Positions 1 through 8,338 of a DNA stretch of 64,000 bases are shown here, piece by piece; position 1 is the first letter of the stretch, and every line of letters starts with the position of its first letter. This DNA comes from Neorhizobium alkalisoli (GTDB lineage: Bacteria > Pseudomonadota > Alphaproteobacteria > Rhizobiales > Rhizobiaceae), in contig NZ_VIWP01000002.1 of assembly GCF_007829835.1 (NCBI RefSeq), positions 682,001-746,000 on the forward strand. Direction: 5' to 3'. The notes beneath the pieces were generated by a model. The model searched no databases and was not told the origin of the DNA. It saw nothing but the letters and a program-made list of their open reading frames with translations. A program made the translations under genes and the position numbers.

Positions 1-1409
1 GGGCCGGCGTGCCGGTCTTCGCGGCCGATATCAAGGGTGACCTTTCCGGCGTCGCGGCCAAGGGCGTGGAAAAGGACTTTTTGCTGAAACGCGCCGAAGA
101 GATCGGGCTGCAGGATTACGAATTCGAACAGTTTCCGGTGATCTTCTGGGATCTGTTCGGTGAAAAGGGCCATCGTGTGCGCACCACGATCGCCGAAATG
201 GGCCCGCTCCTGCTCGCCCGGCTGATGGATGCGTCGGAGCCGCAGGAAGGCGTGATCAACATCGCCTTCAAGCTCGCCGACAAGGCCGGCCTGCCGCTGC
301 TCGACCTCAAGGATTTTACAGCACTTCTGAATTACATGGCCGACAATGCCTCGGAGCTTTCCAAGGAATTCGGGCTGATTTCCAAGGCTTCGGTCGGCTC
401 GATCCAGCGCGCCATGCTGGTTCTGGAACAGCAGGGTGCCGAACACTTCTTTGGCGAACCGGCGCTGAAGATCACCGATATCATGCGGGTGAACCCGAAT
501 TCGGGCTACGGCCAGATTTCCGTCCTCGCCGCCGACAAACTGATGATGAACCCGCGCCTTTACGGCACATTCCTGCTCTGGCTGCTTTCGGAACTGTTCG
601 AGGAACTGCCGGAAGTGGGCGATCCGGAAAAGCCGAAACTCGTCTTCTTCTTCGACGAGGCCCATCTCCTGTTCGACGATGCGCCAAAAGTTCTGCTCGA
701 GCGCATCGAACAGGTGGTGCGGCTGATCCGTTCAAAGGGCGTCGGCGTCTATTTCGTCACCCAGAACCCGCTCGATGTGCCGGAAACCGTGCTGGCCCAG
801 CTCGGCAACCGCGTGCAGCACGCGCTGCGCGCCTACACGCCGCGTGAGCAGAAGGCGGTGAAGACGGCGGCCGATACGTTCCGCCCCAATCCGGATTTCG
901 ATTGCGCGACCGCGATCACCCAGCTCGGCACCGGCGAAGCGCTGGTCTCGACGCTGGAAGCCAAGGGTGTGCCCTCCATGGTCGAACGTACGCTGATCCG
1001 CCCGCCAGCGGCGCGGATCGGGCCGCTCACCGATGCGGAGCGCCAGACAGTCATGGACAAGAGCCCGGTGCTCGGCGTCTATGACGAGGATATCGACCGC
1101 GAAAGCGCGTTTGAAATGCTCGCCGCCAAGGCCAAGCAGGTGTCGGATGCCGCAGCCCAGAAGCAGGCCAAGGACGAGCTCGACCCGGCCCAGCCGCAGG
1201 CTTCCGGCCCGACGATCGGCGGCTGGACGCTGCCCGGCTTCGGCACGAATGACGATGACGACCGCAAGGGCAATGGACGCTCCACCGGCCGCTCCGGCTA
1301 CCAGCGCGAGACGATCGTCGAAGCGGCGATGAAGAGCGTGGCCCGCACCGTTGCGACGCAGGTCGGTCAGGCGCTGGTGCGCGGCATTCTGGGGAGCCTG
1401 AAGCGGTAG
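1..1409 (+). CDS. HerA-like ATPase, DUF853/YjgR family (5' end outside window)
   Basis: This is the C-terminal part of a large P-loop ATPase of the DUF853 (YjgR) family, related to HerA/VirB4 motor ATPases. The frame is open through the left edge, so the Walker A region lies outside the window. The visible part begins near the conserved DIKGDLSG segment and contains a Walker B-like strand (KLVFFFDEAHLLF), then the sensor-like stretch GVGVYFVTQNPLDVP. The C-terminus is a low-complexity Ala/Gln/Asp tail followed by a short hydrophobic helix. The cellular role of the family is not established. It ends 28 nt before a cytochrome c gene on the same strand, which may be only loosely linked to it. 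Confidence 0.85.
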   Translation, partial: AGVPVFAADIKGDLSGVAAKGVEKDFLLKRAEEIGLQDYEFEQFPVIFWDLFGEKGHRVRTTIAEMGPLLLARLMDASEPQEGVINIAFKLADKAGLPLLDLKDFTALLNYMADNASELSKEFGLISKASVGSIQRAMLVLEQQGAEHFFGEPALKITDIMRVNPNSGYGQISVLAADKLMMNPRLYGTFLLWLLSELFEELPEVGDPEKPKLVFFFDEAHLLFDDAPKVLLERIEQVVRLIRSKGVGVYFVTQNPLDVPETVLAQLGNRVQHALRAYTPREQKAVKTAADTFRPNPDFDCATAITQLGTGEALVSTLEAKGVPSMVERTLIRPPAARIGPLTDAERQTVMDKSPVLGVYDEDIDRESAFEMLAAKAKQVSDAAAQKQAKDELDPAQPQASGPTIGGWTLPGFGTNDDDDRKGNGRSTGRSGYQRETIVEAAMKSVARTVATQVGQALVRGILGSLKR

Positions 1410-1437
1410 GCCGAGGCCTGCCGCGATCGGATACAGC

Positions 1438-1836
1438 ATGGCATATGAAATGATCTTTCGGCCGCTGATGGCAGCGGTCGTTTATGGGACCCTCTGTCTT
1501 GGCACGGCGACCCTTACCCAGGCCGCCGATGCCGCCCACGGCCAGCAGGTTTTCCGGCAATGCAGCGCCTGCCATTCGGCCGATACGGCGACCAACAAGG
1601 TCGGCCCGTCGCTCAAGGGCGTTGTCGGCCGGCATGCGGGCGCGGTGGCGGATTACAAATATTCGAAGGCACTGACCGACGCCGGCACCGGCGGAACGGT
1701 CTGGGACGACGCAACGCTCGGCGCCTTCCTTGCCAGCCCCCGCAAGGCGATGCCGGGAACGCGGATGAGCTTTTTCGGGCTGTCGAAACAGGCCGATATC
1801 GATGACGTCATCGAATATCTGAAGAGCAATCCGTGA
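1438..1836 (+). CDS. Class I c-type cytochrome
   Basis: A 132-residue periplasmic electron carrier. Residues 1-29 form a Sec signal peptide ending near TQA. The haem-binding motif CSACH follows at about residues 42-46, and a Met ligand lies in the segment MPGTRMSFFG near residue 105. Size and motif order match soluble cytochrome c of the c2/c550 type. The C-terminal helix (IDDVIEYLKSN) is typical of the fold. The start used is the first ATG; a second in-frame ATG at 1450 would give a shorter signal peptide. Its redox partner cannot be told from the neighbours. Confidence 0.9.
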   Translation: MAYEMIFRPLMAAVVYGTLCLGTATLTQAADAAHGQQVFRQCSACHSADTATNKVGPSLKGVVGRHAGAVADYKYSKALTDAGTGGTVWDDATLGAFLASPRKAMPGTRMSFFGLSKQADIDDVIEYLKSNP

Positions 1837-1870
1837 GAGGGCAGACCTCTTTTCCTCACGGCACGCAAGG

Positions 1871-2018
1871 GTTTGCCCCTCACCCTAACCCTCTCCCCGT
1901 TCTGACGGGGAGAGGGGACGTGCCCCGTGTGATGTTGAAAGGTGGATTGAACCTGGCGACTTGCTCCCTTCTCCCCGCATGCGGGGAGAAGGTGGCGGCA
2001 GCCGGATGAGGGGCAAAC
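1871..2018. repeat. Rhizobial palindromic intergenic repeat, copy 1 (RIME-like)
   Basis: A 148-bp element bounded by a perfect 12-bp terminal inverted repeat (GTTTGCCCCTCA at 1871, its complement ending at 2018). Inside are two hairpins: CTCTCCCCGT/ACGGGGAGAG (1891-1914) and a perfect 26-bp palindrome at 1967-1992 centred on GCATGC. A second copy with the same organisation is at 29571-29705. The layout resembles the RIME elements described in Sinorhizobium/Rhizobium; that family name is from memory. Here it lies between convergent genes. Confidence 0.85.
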
Positions 2019-2034
2019 TACACCCACCGTTCCT

Positions 2035-2337
2035 TTACCGCTTGCGCACGAACTCCGTCCGCAAAACCAGACCCTTGATGGCGTCGTGGCGGCAGTCGAT
2101 TTCTTCCGGGTTGTCGGTGAGGCGGATCGACTTGATGACCGTGCCCTGTTTAAGCGTCTGGCCGGCGCCCTTGACCTTCAGGTCCTTGATCAGGGTGACG
2201 GAATCGCCGTCCTTCAGGACGTTGCCGGCGGCATCGAGCACCTGGTTTGCGGCGGCAGCTTCAGCGGCCAGTTCCGATGCCGGGCGCCATTCGCCGGTTG
2301 CTTCGTCGTATACGTAATCGTCGTCATCGGCTGCCAT
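2035..2337 (-). CDS. PhnA/YjdM-like protein lacking the zinc ribbon
   Basis: A 100-residue protein whose C-terminal two thirds match the PhnA (YjdM) domain: DGDSVTLIKDLKVKG, then LKQGT, then an IDC segment and a closing TEFVRK. In E. coli PhnA this domain follows an N-terminal zinc ribbon with two CPxC-type pairs. Here the equivalent N-terminus (DDDYVYDEATGEWRPASE) has no cysteines, so the zinc site is absent and only one Cys remains in the protein. Despite the name, the family has no proven part in phosphonate breakdown. The ATG has an AAGGA sequence 9 nt upstream. The gene stands alone between a repeat and an RTX gene. Confidence 0.8.
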   Translation of the reverse strand: MAADDDDYVYDEATGEWRPASELAAEAAAANQVLDAAGNVLKDGDSVTLIKDLKVKGAGQTLKQGTVIKSIRLTDNPEEIDCRHDAIKGLVLRTEFVRKR

Positions 2338-2467
2338 CGGCGTCTATCCTTCAAAAAAATGCAAGCATGTGTCGGATCGGCGCTTACAGCATGAAGGATC
2401 ACACCCGCAAGAACCGGCGCGCACAAAGCGCCGTAGCGGTGGCGGTTTGTCACAGCCAGAAGGGACG

Positions 2468-3298
2468 TCAGAGCAGGAAGTCGTCCATGTAGATCTTGAT
2501 CGACTTGTTGAAATGGATAGCGAAATCGGCTTTTCCGTCGCCATTCACATCGGCATAGACATAGGTGTCGTGCTTGAGTTTTTCATAGCGCAGTTCGCCG
2601 GCATGGCCGCTGAACTTCTTTGCGCCGATCCAGTCGAAATCCTGATGACCGGAAAGCTTCGTATTGGCATCGATCGCCTGCAGATCGATCACGTCGCGCA
2701 TCGGATTGCCCTTGGCATGATCCCAGTCGGCAATCGTATCCGGCGCCTTCACCGTGCTTTCCTTGATCGACTTGTAGAGGAAGGTATCGGCTCCGTCGCC
2801 GCCATAAAGCGTATCCTTGCCGAGGCCGCCATACAGGACGTCATTGCCGTCGTAACCGTAAAGCTTGTCGTCTCCGGCGCCGGCGATGATCTTGTCGCTG
2901 CCGCCGGCTCCCTTGATGACGTCGGCCTTCGAGGTGCCCTTGATGATTTCCATCACATCCGTGACCTTCAGGGTCAGGATGTTTTCACCAAATCCGGACT
3001 CGCTCTTGACCCATTCGCCATCGACATAGGCCCGGATCTTGATTTCGATATGAAGCTCGTTGTCTTGCAGATATTCGTAATCGAGCGCCTTGTTGGTGAC
3101 GATCTTGTTGCCGACCAGCTTGAACGCATCGGTGGGGATTTCGTTTTCGAGCCAGGTATAGAAGCCTGCGGCAATCGTATAGGTGACGTCACCATCCTGG
3201 GGTTCCGCGAGAGCCAGTTCCGCAATCACGGTGCCCTTTGGCACATTTTCGGGAACGGACGAACGGTAATAGGTATAATGAACCGGTTCTACTGCCAC
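2468..3298 (-). CDS. Secreted RTX calcium-binding protein with cadherin-like N-terminus
   Basis: About 276 residues. The N-terminal part (NVPKGTVIAELALAEPQDGD..., then FKLVGNKIVTNKALDYE) looks like one cadherin-type repeat. It is followed near residues 120-165 by glycine-rich RTX nonapeptides (GAGDDKLYGYDGNDVLYGG, then GKDTLYGGDGADTF) and a serralysin-type C-terminal domain ending in DDFLL, typical of a type I secretion signal. There is no Sec signal peptide. Start: a GTG at 3298 has GGAG 9 nt upstream; a GTG at 3304 is too close to that sequence. The last 55 residues closely resemble those of the CAP/RTX protein at 20979-22325. It is probably an extracellular protein with adhesive or structural function; no enzyme domain is visible and no secretion gene is adjacent. 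Confidence 0.85.
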   Translation of the reverse strand: MAVEPVHYTYYRSSVPENVPKGTVIAELALAEPQDGDVTYTIAAGFYTWLENEIPTDAFKLVGNKIVTNKALDYEYLQDNELHIEIKIRAYVDGEWVKSESGFGENILTLKVTDVMEIIKGTSKADVIKGAGGSDKIIAGAGDDKLYGYDGNDVLYGGLGKDTLYGGDGADTFLYKSIKESTVKAPDTIADWDHAKGNPMRDVIDLQAIDANTKLSGHQDFDWIGAKKFSGHAGELRYEKLKHDTYVYADVNGDGKADFAIHFNKSIKIYMDDFLL

Positions 3299-3383
3299 GA
3301 CCACCCTCTCCTCGATCAGTTGATCGAAAATTAGTCGAAGGATGCTGCCGCATCAAGAATGCTTTGCAGGGAATTCGGTCGGA

Positions 3384-4826
3384 TTATTCGGCTTCTTCCA
3401 GACGCATCTTGTAGCCGCTGACCGCCGCGCCATCCTCGCGGCGGAGGGCCAGAAAACCCGGTAGCGCAAGAAGCGGCAGGATGGCGGAGATGAGGAAGAC
3501 GGTGCGGAATGTTTCCGCCGTCAGGCCGGCGCCGTCGAGCATGACGAGGCCGAGCAGCATGGCGGCGACCGAGACGCCGAAGGACACCGAAAGCTGCTGC
3601 AGCACGCCGAACAGGCTGGTGGCGCGGCTGAGCTTTTCCGCCGGCACATCCGAATAGGAGAGCATGTTCGAGCCCAGAAACTGCACCGAACGGGTCGTGC
3701 CGACGAGGAAGGCATAGATTGCCAGGAACCAGTGTGGCGTTGCGGGATCAAGGAACGCGAAACCGGCAAGCAGCAGCGACCCCGCAATCGCGCTGACATT
3801 CAGCAGCGTGCGGAAACCGAAGCGGCGCAGGAGGAAGGGCAGAAACGGCCGGTTGGCGAGAATGCTCAGCGCGCTGGCAGACGTGATCAGGCCGGCCGAG
3901 ACCGGGCTCATGCCGAAACCGACCTGCAGCATCAGCGGCATCAGGAAAGGCACGCCGTTGAGGCCGATACGACAGAGGCCGCCATACAGCGTACCAACCA
4001 TGAAGGTACGAGTGCGGAACAAGGTGAGATCGACGGCCGGCTCGCGGGCCGTCTTCGCATAAGAATAGAACATCGCCAGCAGGCCGGCGCCGAGTGCCAG
4101 AACGGCAATGATGGCCGGCACGGGGATGGCCGGGTGGCCGACATTCTCGATGCCGTATTGCAGGAAAAGACAGCCGAAGCCGACCATCAGGAAGCCGGGG
4201 AAATCGAAACGCGCCTTGGTATCAGCACGGGTATCGTCGATATAACGCAGGGCAACCAGAACGCCGATCAGGCCGAAGGGCACGTTGACCCAGAAAATCC
4301 AGCGCCAGTCGGCATAGGTGGTGAGCAGGCCGCCGAGAAGCGGGCCGATCAGCGGGCCGACGACCGCCGGCAGCGTCATATAGGTCATCGCCTTCATCAA
4401 CTGGCTGCGCGGAAAGCTGCGGATCATGGCAAGCCGCCCGACCGGCGTCATCATCGCGCCGCCAAGGCCCTGCAGCGCCCTCACCGCGATCAGCATCGGC
4501 AGGCTGGTTGCCAGGCCGCAGAGAACGGAGCTGATGGTGAAGATAAAGAGGGCTGCGGCAAACACCTTCTTGGCGCCGAACCGATCGGCGAACCAGCCGC
4601 TGACGGGAATGAACATGGCCTGCATCAGCACATAGGCCGTGATCGCAAGGTTCATCCGGAGCGGCGTGGTATCAAGGCTTTTGGAAATGTCCGGAATGGC
4701 AGTGACGATGATCGTCGAATCCAGCTGTTCCATCAGGAAGGCGATCGCGACGACGCAGGGAATGATGATGCGAAGTTTCGGATCGCGCTCGACCGCGTAA
4801 ACGGGTGTATGTTCGACGGTGGTCAT
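3384..4826 (-). CDS. MFS multidrug exporter, DHA2 (EmrB/QacA) type
   Basis: A 480-residue inner-membrane proton antiporter with about 14 predicted transmembrane segments. Family features include the N-terminal MEQLDSTIIVTAIPDIS segment (TM1, the D-x-T-I-V-N/T-V-A-L-P type motif of DHA2), the loop FADRFGAKKVF (MFS motif A) between TM2 and TM3, and the GPLIGPLLGGLL segment of TM5 (motif C region). The substrate is unknown; the family exports hydrophobic drugs, dyes or metabolites. No EmrA-like membrane fusion partner is adjacent. The ATG at 4826 has only a weak Shine-Dalgarno sequence. It is on the same strand as the LysR gene 162 nt upstream, but no promoter or shared unit is evident. Confidence 0.9.
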   Translation of the reverse strand: MTTVEHTPVYAVERDPKLRIIIPCVVAIAFLMEQLDSTIIVTAIPDISKSLDTTPLRMNLAITAYVLMQAMFIPVSGWFADRFGAKKVFAAALFIFTISSVLCGLATSLPMLIAVRALQGLGGAMMTPVGRLAMIRSFPRSQLMKAMTYMTLPAVVGPLIGPLLGGLLTTYADWRWIFWVNVPFGLIGVLVALRYIDDTRADTKARFDFPGFLMVGFGCLFLQYGIENVGHPAIPVPAIIAVLALGAGLLAMFYSYAKTAREPAVDLTLFRTRTFMVGTLYGGLCRIGLNGVPFLMPLMLQVGFGMSPVSAGLITSASALSILANRPFLPFLLRRFGFRTLLNVSAIAGSLLLAGFAFLDPATPHWFLAIYAFLVGTTRSVQFLGSNMLSYSDVPAEKLSRATSLFGVLQQLSVSFGVSVAAMLLGLVMLDGAGLTAETFRTVFLISAILPLLALPGFLALRREDGAAVSGYKMRLEEAE

Positions 4827-4988
4827 GTCAGAGGTCTATGCCGGGCGAAATGGGACAGGGAAAAGCAGGCTGTCGCGATGGCGGCGGTCGGCGAGGCCCT
4901 TTAACCACCGATCATGCTGCATTGCAACAGAAGCGACCCTCCCGCTCACGCAGGCGTGACGCCTGGCAGATCTGCAATGGCGGCATGG

Positions 4989-5900
4989 CTAGAGCTGATC
5001 TTCCGCCAATTCGCCAAGGAAATCCAGAAACGCCCTGACCTTTGCCGGCATCAGGGTCTGCGCATGATAATAAACGTAAAGCGGAAAGGTTTCGTCAGCC
5101 CAGTCCGGCAGGATAGGGACGAGGCGGCCATCGGCGAGGAAATCGCGGGCGTAGACGCCGAGAAGCTGGGCTATCCCCTGACCGCCGAGGCAGGCGCCGA
5201 TCAGGCCGCCGGTGTCGTTGACCATCATCTGGCCCCGGACCTTGACCGGAACCGCCTCTTCCCCGCGTGAAAACTCCCAGTCGTAATGCCGGCCGGTTGC
5301 CGGGTTGCGCAGGAGCACGCATTGATGCTCCGCTTCCAGATCGGACGGATGTTGCGGCAGGCCGTAGCGTTCGACATAGGCCGGCGAGGCGCAGGTGGTG
5401 ACGCGGGTCTCGAAGAGGAGACGGCAGGCCAGCGCCGAAGGTTCCGGCTCGCCGAAATGCACGGCGACGTCAAATCCTTCCGCCGTCAGGTCCCCCACCC
5501 TGTCGCGGACCGCAAGATCGAGATGCAGATCCGGGTGGCGGGCAAGGAAGGCTGCGAGACGCGGCGGCAGGAAATGATGGCCGATGGCGCCGTCTGCCGT
5601 GACCCTCAGCCGGCCGCGCACAGCGACGGTCGAGCCACCGGCGCGGATGGCCGCCTCCTCGATGCCTTCCAGATGCGGGGCGACCGACTCATAAAAACGT
5701 CGTCCCTCGTCGGTCAGCGTGATCGAGCGGGCGCTACGGTGAAAGATGCGCAGGCCGACACGGCTTTCCAGCCGTGACACGGCGCGGCTGACGGCCGATT
5801 GGGTCAGGCCGAGCGCCTCTCCGGCGCGGGAAAAGCTACCGGTATCGATGACGGCGGAGAGGACGCCGATGCCGTTCAGGAGGCGGCTGTCGAAGGACAT
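4989..5900 (-). CDS. LysR-family transcriptional regulator
   Basis: A 303-residue LTTR. The N-terminal winged helix-turn-helix spans about residues 5-65 (GSFSRAGEALGLTQSAVSRA...), and a periplasmic-binding-protein-like effector domain follows from about residue 90. The ATG at 5900 is preferred; a TTG one codon upstream is also open. It is divergent from the SDR gene starting at 6025, the usual arrangement for an LTTR and its target, and a perfect palindrome lies just upstream of its own start. The likely job is control of that reductase and of itself; the effector is unknown. Confidence 0.9.
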   Translation of the reverse strand: MSFDSRLLNGIGVLSAVIDTGSFSRAGEALGLTQSAVSRAVSRLESRVGLRIFHRSARSITLTDEGRRFYESVAPHLEGIEEAAIRAGGSTVAVRGRLRVTADGAIGHHFLPPRLAAFLARHPDLHLDLAVRDRVGDLTAEGFDVAVHFGEPEPSALACRLLFETRVTTCASPAYVERYGLPQHPSDLEAEHQCVLLRNPATGRHYDWEFSRGEEAVPVKVRGQMMVNDTGGLIGACLGGQGIAQLLGVYARDFLADGRLVPILPDWADETFPLYVYYHAQTLMPAKVRAFLDFLGELAEDQL

Positions 5901-5915
5901 CAAGACATACTTTCA

Positions 5916-5929
5916 GTCATTTTAATGAC
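5916..5929. promoter_or_regulatory. Candidate LysR operator (perfect dyad)
   Basis: GTCATTTTAATGAC has two perfect 6-bp arms (GTCATT/AATGAC) around TT, 16 nt upstream of the LysR start and about 96 nt upstream of the divergent SDR gene. Position and symmetry suit an LTTR autoregulatory site. Binding is inferred. Confidence 0.45.
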
Positions 5930-6024
5930 GACATCTATGTATTATGCGCAATCTCGCGGCGGGTGTAAACCATCTCCATCGGACCGGCGTTGTTCTCGAA
6001 GCCGGCCATTTGTGGAGAAAGATC

Positions 6025-6759
6025 ATGAGCACAGCAGGCAAGACAGCCATCGTTACCGGATCGTCGCGCGGCATCGGCAAGGCCGTGGCCGAACGGCTCG
6101 CCAAGGACGGGTTTTCGGTCGTCGTCAATTATTCGGGCGATGCAGCAGCGGCGGAAGAGACCGTGACCGCGATCAAGTGGGCCGGCGGAAAGGCCATCGC
6201 CTTCAAGGCGGATGTCGCCGACGAGGTGGCGGTGGCTGCCATGTTCGATGCGGCAGAAGCGGAATTCGGCGGCATCGACGTGGTCGTCAATTCGGCCGGC
6301 ATCATGGTCCTGTCGCCGATCGCCGAGCTGAAGCTCGAGGATCTCGACCGCATGCACCGGATCAATATTCGCGGCACGTTCGTCGTCAACCAGCAGGCGG
6401 CGCGGCGGGTGCGGCATGGCGGGGCGATCGTCAATCTGTCGACCTCGGTGGAGAAACAGGCAATCCCCGGTTACGCCGCCTATGCGGCCAGCAAGGGCGC
6501 CGTCGAGGCGATCGGCATGATTCTGGCCCGCGAGCTGCGCGGCCGCCGGATCACCGTCAACACCGTCGCCCCCGGCCCGACCGCGACCGACCTTTTCCTC
6601 AAGGGCAAGGACGATGCGCTGATCGCTCAGATGGCCAAGCTCAACCCGATGGAACGGCTCGGCACGCCGGAAGACATTGCCGAGGTCATCTCCTTCCTCG
6701 CCGGTCGCAATACCTGGATCAACGGCCAGGTGCTGTATGCCAATGGCGGCATGAACTAA
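6025..6759 (+). CDS. SDR-family oxidoreductase (3-ketoacyl-ACP reductase-like)
   Basis: A 244-residue classical short-chain dehydrogenase/reductase. It has the Rossmann dinucleotide motif TGSSRGIG near residue 11, the NSAG segment near residue 90, a catalytic Ser in NLSTSV and the YAAYAASKG active-site Tyr/Lys motif, and the PGPTATD loop after strand 6. The substrate cannot be read from sequence; the closest types are FabG-like reductases of unspecific use. Start: ATG at 6025 with GGAGA about 8 nt upstream; an upstream in-frame start at 5944 lacks a ribosome-binding site and has no family match. It is divergent from the LysR gene at 4989-5900. Confidence 0.9.
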   Translation: MSTAGKTAIVTGSSRGIGKAVAERLAKDGFSVVVNYSGDAAAAEETVTAIKWAGGKAIAFKADVADEVAVAAMFDAAEAEFGGIDVVVNSAGIMVLSPIAELKLEDLDRMHRINIRGTFVVNQQAARRVRHGGAIVNLSTSVEKQAIPGYAAYAASKGAVEAIGMILARELRGRRITVNTVAPGPTATDLFLKGKDDALIAQMAKLNPMERLGTPEDIAEVISFLAGRNTWINGQVLYANGGMN

Positions 6760-6780
6760 GACATTGGTGAAAAACGGGCG

Positions 6781-7200
6781 TCAGGCTCCGGCCTGCCGCT
6801 CTTCGAACTTTTGGCGCGCCGCCTCGATATCTTGATGGCGGGCGGCGGCCCATTCCCAGACGCCGCAAAAGGCGGCGCCGAGGCTGAGGCCCAGTTCCGT
6901 CAGGCTATATTCGACCTTGGGCGGGATGACCGGATAGACGGTGCGGGTGACAAAACCGTCGCGCTCCATCTGCCGCAATGTCTGGGTCAGCATCTTCTGG
7001 CTGATGCCGCCGACCTGACGGCCGATCTCGGTAAACCGCATCACCCCGTGTTCATCCAAGACTTCGAGGATCAGCATGGTCCATTTATCCGCCACCTGGC
7101 CGATAATGCCGCGCACCAGTTCCTCCAGCGCCGGGTCGATCTCGTCGGGGATTTCCCGGCCGGATGCGGACAGTCTTGGAGCGCGAACGCCTTGATCCAC
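6781..7200 (-). CDS. HxlR-family transcriptional regulator
   Basis: A 139-residue winged-helix regulator. It carries the HxlR signatures: IIGQVADKWTMLILEVL, then GVMRFTEIGRQVGGISQKMLTQTLRQMERDG, then TVYPVIPPKVEYSLTELG. The GTG at 7200 is preferred because GGAG lies 7 nt upstream; a GTG at 7206 overlaps that sequence. It is divergent from the SDR gene at 7320, which it probably controls; HxlR/SDR pairs often answer to reactive aldehydes or quinones. The intergenic region has the direct repeat ACCGATA-AAG-ACCGATA (about 7247-7263). It converges on the SDR gene ending at 6759. Confidence 0.9.
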   Translation of the reverse strand: MDQGVRAPRLSASGREIPDEIDPALEELVRGIIGQVADKWTMLILEVLDEHGVMRFTEIGRQVGGISQKMLTQTLRQMERDGFVTRTVYPVIPPKVEYSLTELGLSLGAAFCGVWEWAAARHQDIEAARQKFEERQAGA

Positions 7201-7319
7201 AGTCACTCTCCTTTTGGTGTGTATAAATCTTTCGGGTGCCTTCTTACCGATAAAGACCGATAGGCCTAAATCCCTCGCAGCGCAATCGAACGCAGCGCAA
7301 ACAGCAAAGGCGATATCCC

Positions 7320-8075
7320 ATGAAAATGAACGGAAACACGATCCTGATCACTGGCGGCGGCTCCGGCATCGGCCGCGCACTTGCCGAAGCGTTTCATGCG
7401 CTCGGCAACAGCGTCATCATCACCGGCCGCCGCAAATCGGCGCTCGATACGGTGACCGCCGCCAATCCCGGCATGCAGGCCATGGTGCTCGACATCAACG
7501 ATGCCGAGGCGATCAAGGGTTTTGCGGCCGAGATCACCAAAACCCATCCGGCGCTCAACATCGTCATCCACAATGCCGGGATCATGGTGGCCGAGACGAT
7601 CGGCGACGCGCCGGATTATCTGGAAACCGCGGAAGCGACGATCGCCACCAATCTTCTCGGGCCGATCCGGCTGACGGCAGCGCTCCTGCCGCATCTGAAG
7701 ACGCAAGGCGATGCCTCGGTCGTCAACGTCTCCTCCGGACTTGCCTTCATTCCCTTCGTGCTGACGCCGACCTATTCGGCCACGAAGGCGGGCATCCATT
7801 CCTATTCGATGGCGATCCGCGAACAGCTGAAGGGCACGTCGGTCAAGGTCGTCGAGATCGCCCCGCCTTACGTGCAGACGGAGCTGATGGGCGAACATCA
7901 GGCGAGCGACCCGAACGCCATGCCACTGACCGACTTCATCTCGGAAGTGATGCAGATCCTGACCGACAATCCGGATGCGAAGGAAGTCATCGTCGAACGC
8001 TGCAAACCGCTGCGCTTTGCGGCCGAGAGCGGCAATTTCGATGCGATGTTTGCGGGCGTGAATTCGCGGCATTGA
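7320..8075 (+). CDS. SDR-family oxidoreductase (DltE/YdfG-like)
   Basis: A 251-residue short-chain dehydrogenase. It has TGGGSGIGRAL in the Rossmann motif (residues 11-21), HNAGIM near residue 86, a catalytic Ser in NVSSGLA, and the active-site YSATKAG (Tyr/Lys). The sequence type is that of DltE-like atypical SDRs, whose substrates are poorly defined. The ATG at 7320 has AAAGG 9 nt upstream; a second ATG is two codons further in. It is divergent from the HxlR regulator and followed by a palindromic repeat. Confidence 0.9.
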   Translation: MKMNGNTILITGGGSGIGRALAEAFHALGNSVIITGRRKSALDTVTAANPGMQAMVLDINDAEAIKGFAAEITKTHPALNIVIHNAGIMVAETIGDAPDYLETAEATIATNLLGPIRLTAALLPHLKTQGDASVVNVSSGLAFIPFVLTPTYSATKAGIHSYSMAIREQLKGTSVKVVEIAPPYVQTELMGEHQASDPNAMPLTDFISEVMQILTDNPDAKEVIVERCKPLRFAAESGNFDAMFAGVNSRH

Positions 8076-8137
8076 GAAGAGGCCACCGAACCTTAGAACG
8101 ATACCCCATTGAGCGGGCACCGCATATGGAGCGAAGG

Positions 8138-8266
8138 CCCCTCCCCACCCTCCCCACAAGGGGGAGGGCTTAACCCAGTCGATCCGCCGAGGCTCAATTC
8201 GAGGCAGGAGAGTGCCGCAAGTCTTCTCCCCCCTTGTGGGGGAGATGGCCGGCAGGCCAGAGAGGG
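8138..8266. repeat. Intergenic repeat family B, copy 1
   Basis: About 130 bp beginning with the run CCCCTCCCCACCCTCCCC. It holds a hairpin around CCCTCCCCACAAGGGGGAGGG and a second around CTCCCCCCTTGTGGGGGAG, and ends GGCAGGCCAGAGAGGG. A second copy lies at 26560-26689 in the same orientation with nearly identical ends and a diverged middle. It is non-coding and sits between convergent genes. Confidence 0.85.
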
Positions 8267-8338
8267 TCTTGGCCATATGCGACAGCCCTGCCCCTAAAAG
8301 ATGCTCTCGCCCCATCATCAAGGCGAGTGCGCACAAAT

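Noticed and set aside
3732..4904. Long plus-strand open frame opposite the MFS gene at 3384-4826
   Set aside because: The translation is rich in Arg, Gln and Glu with no domain, as expected from the mirror of a GC-rich membrane-protein gene; the opposite strand encodes a clear transporter.
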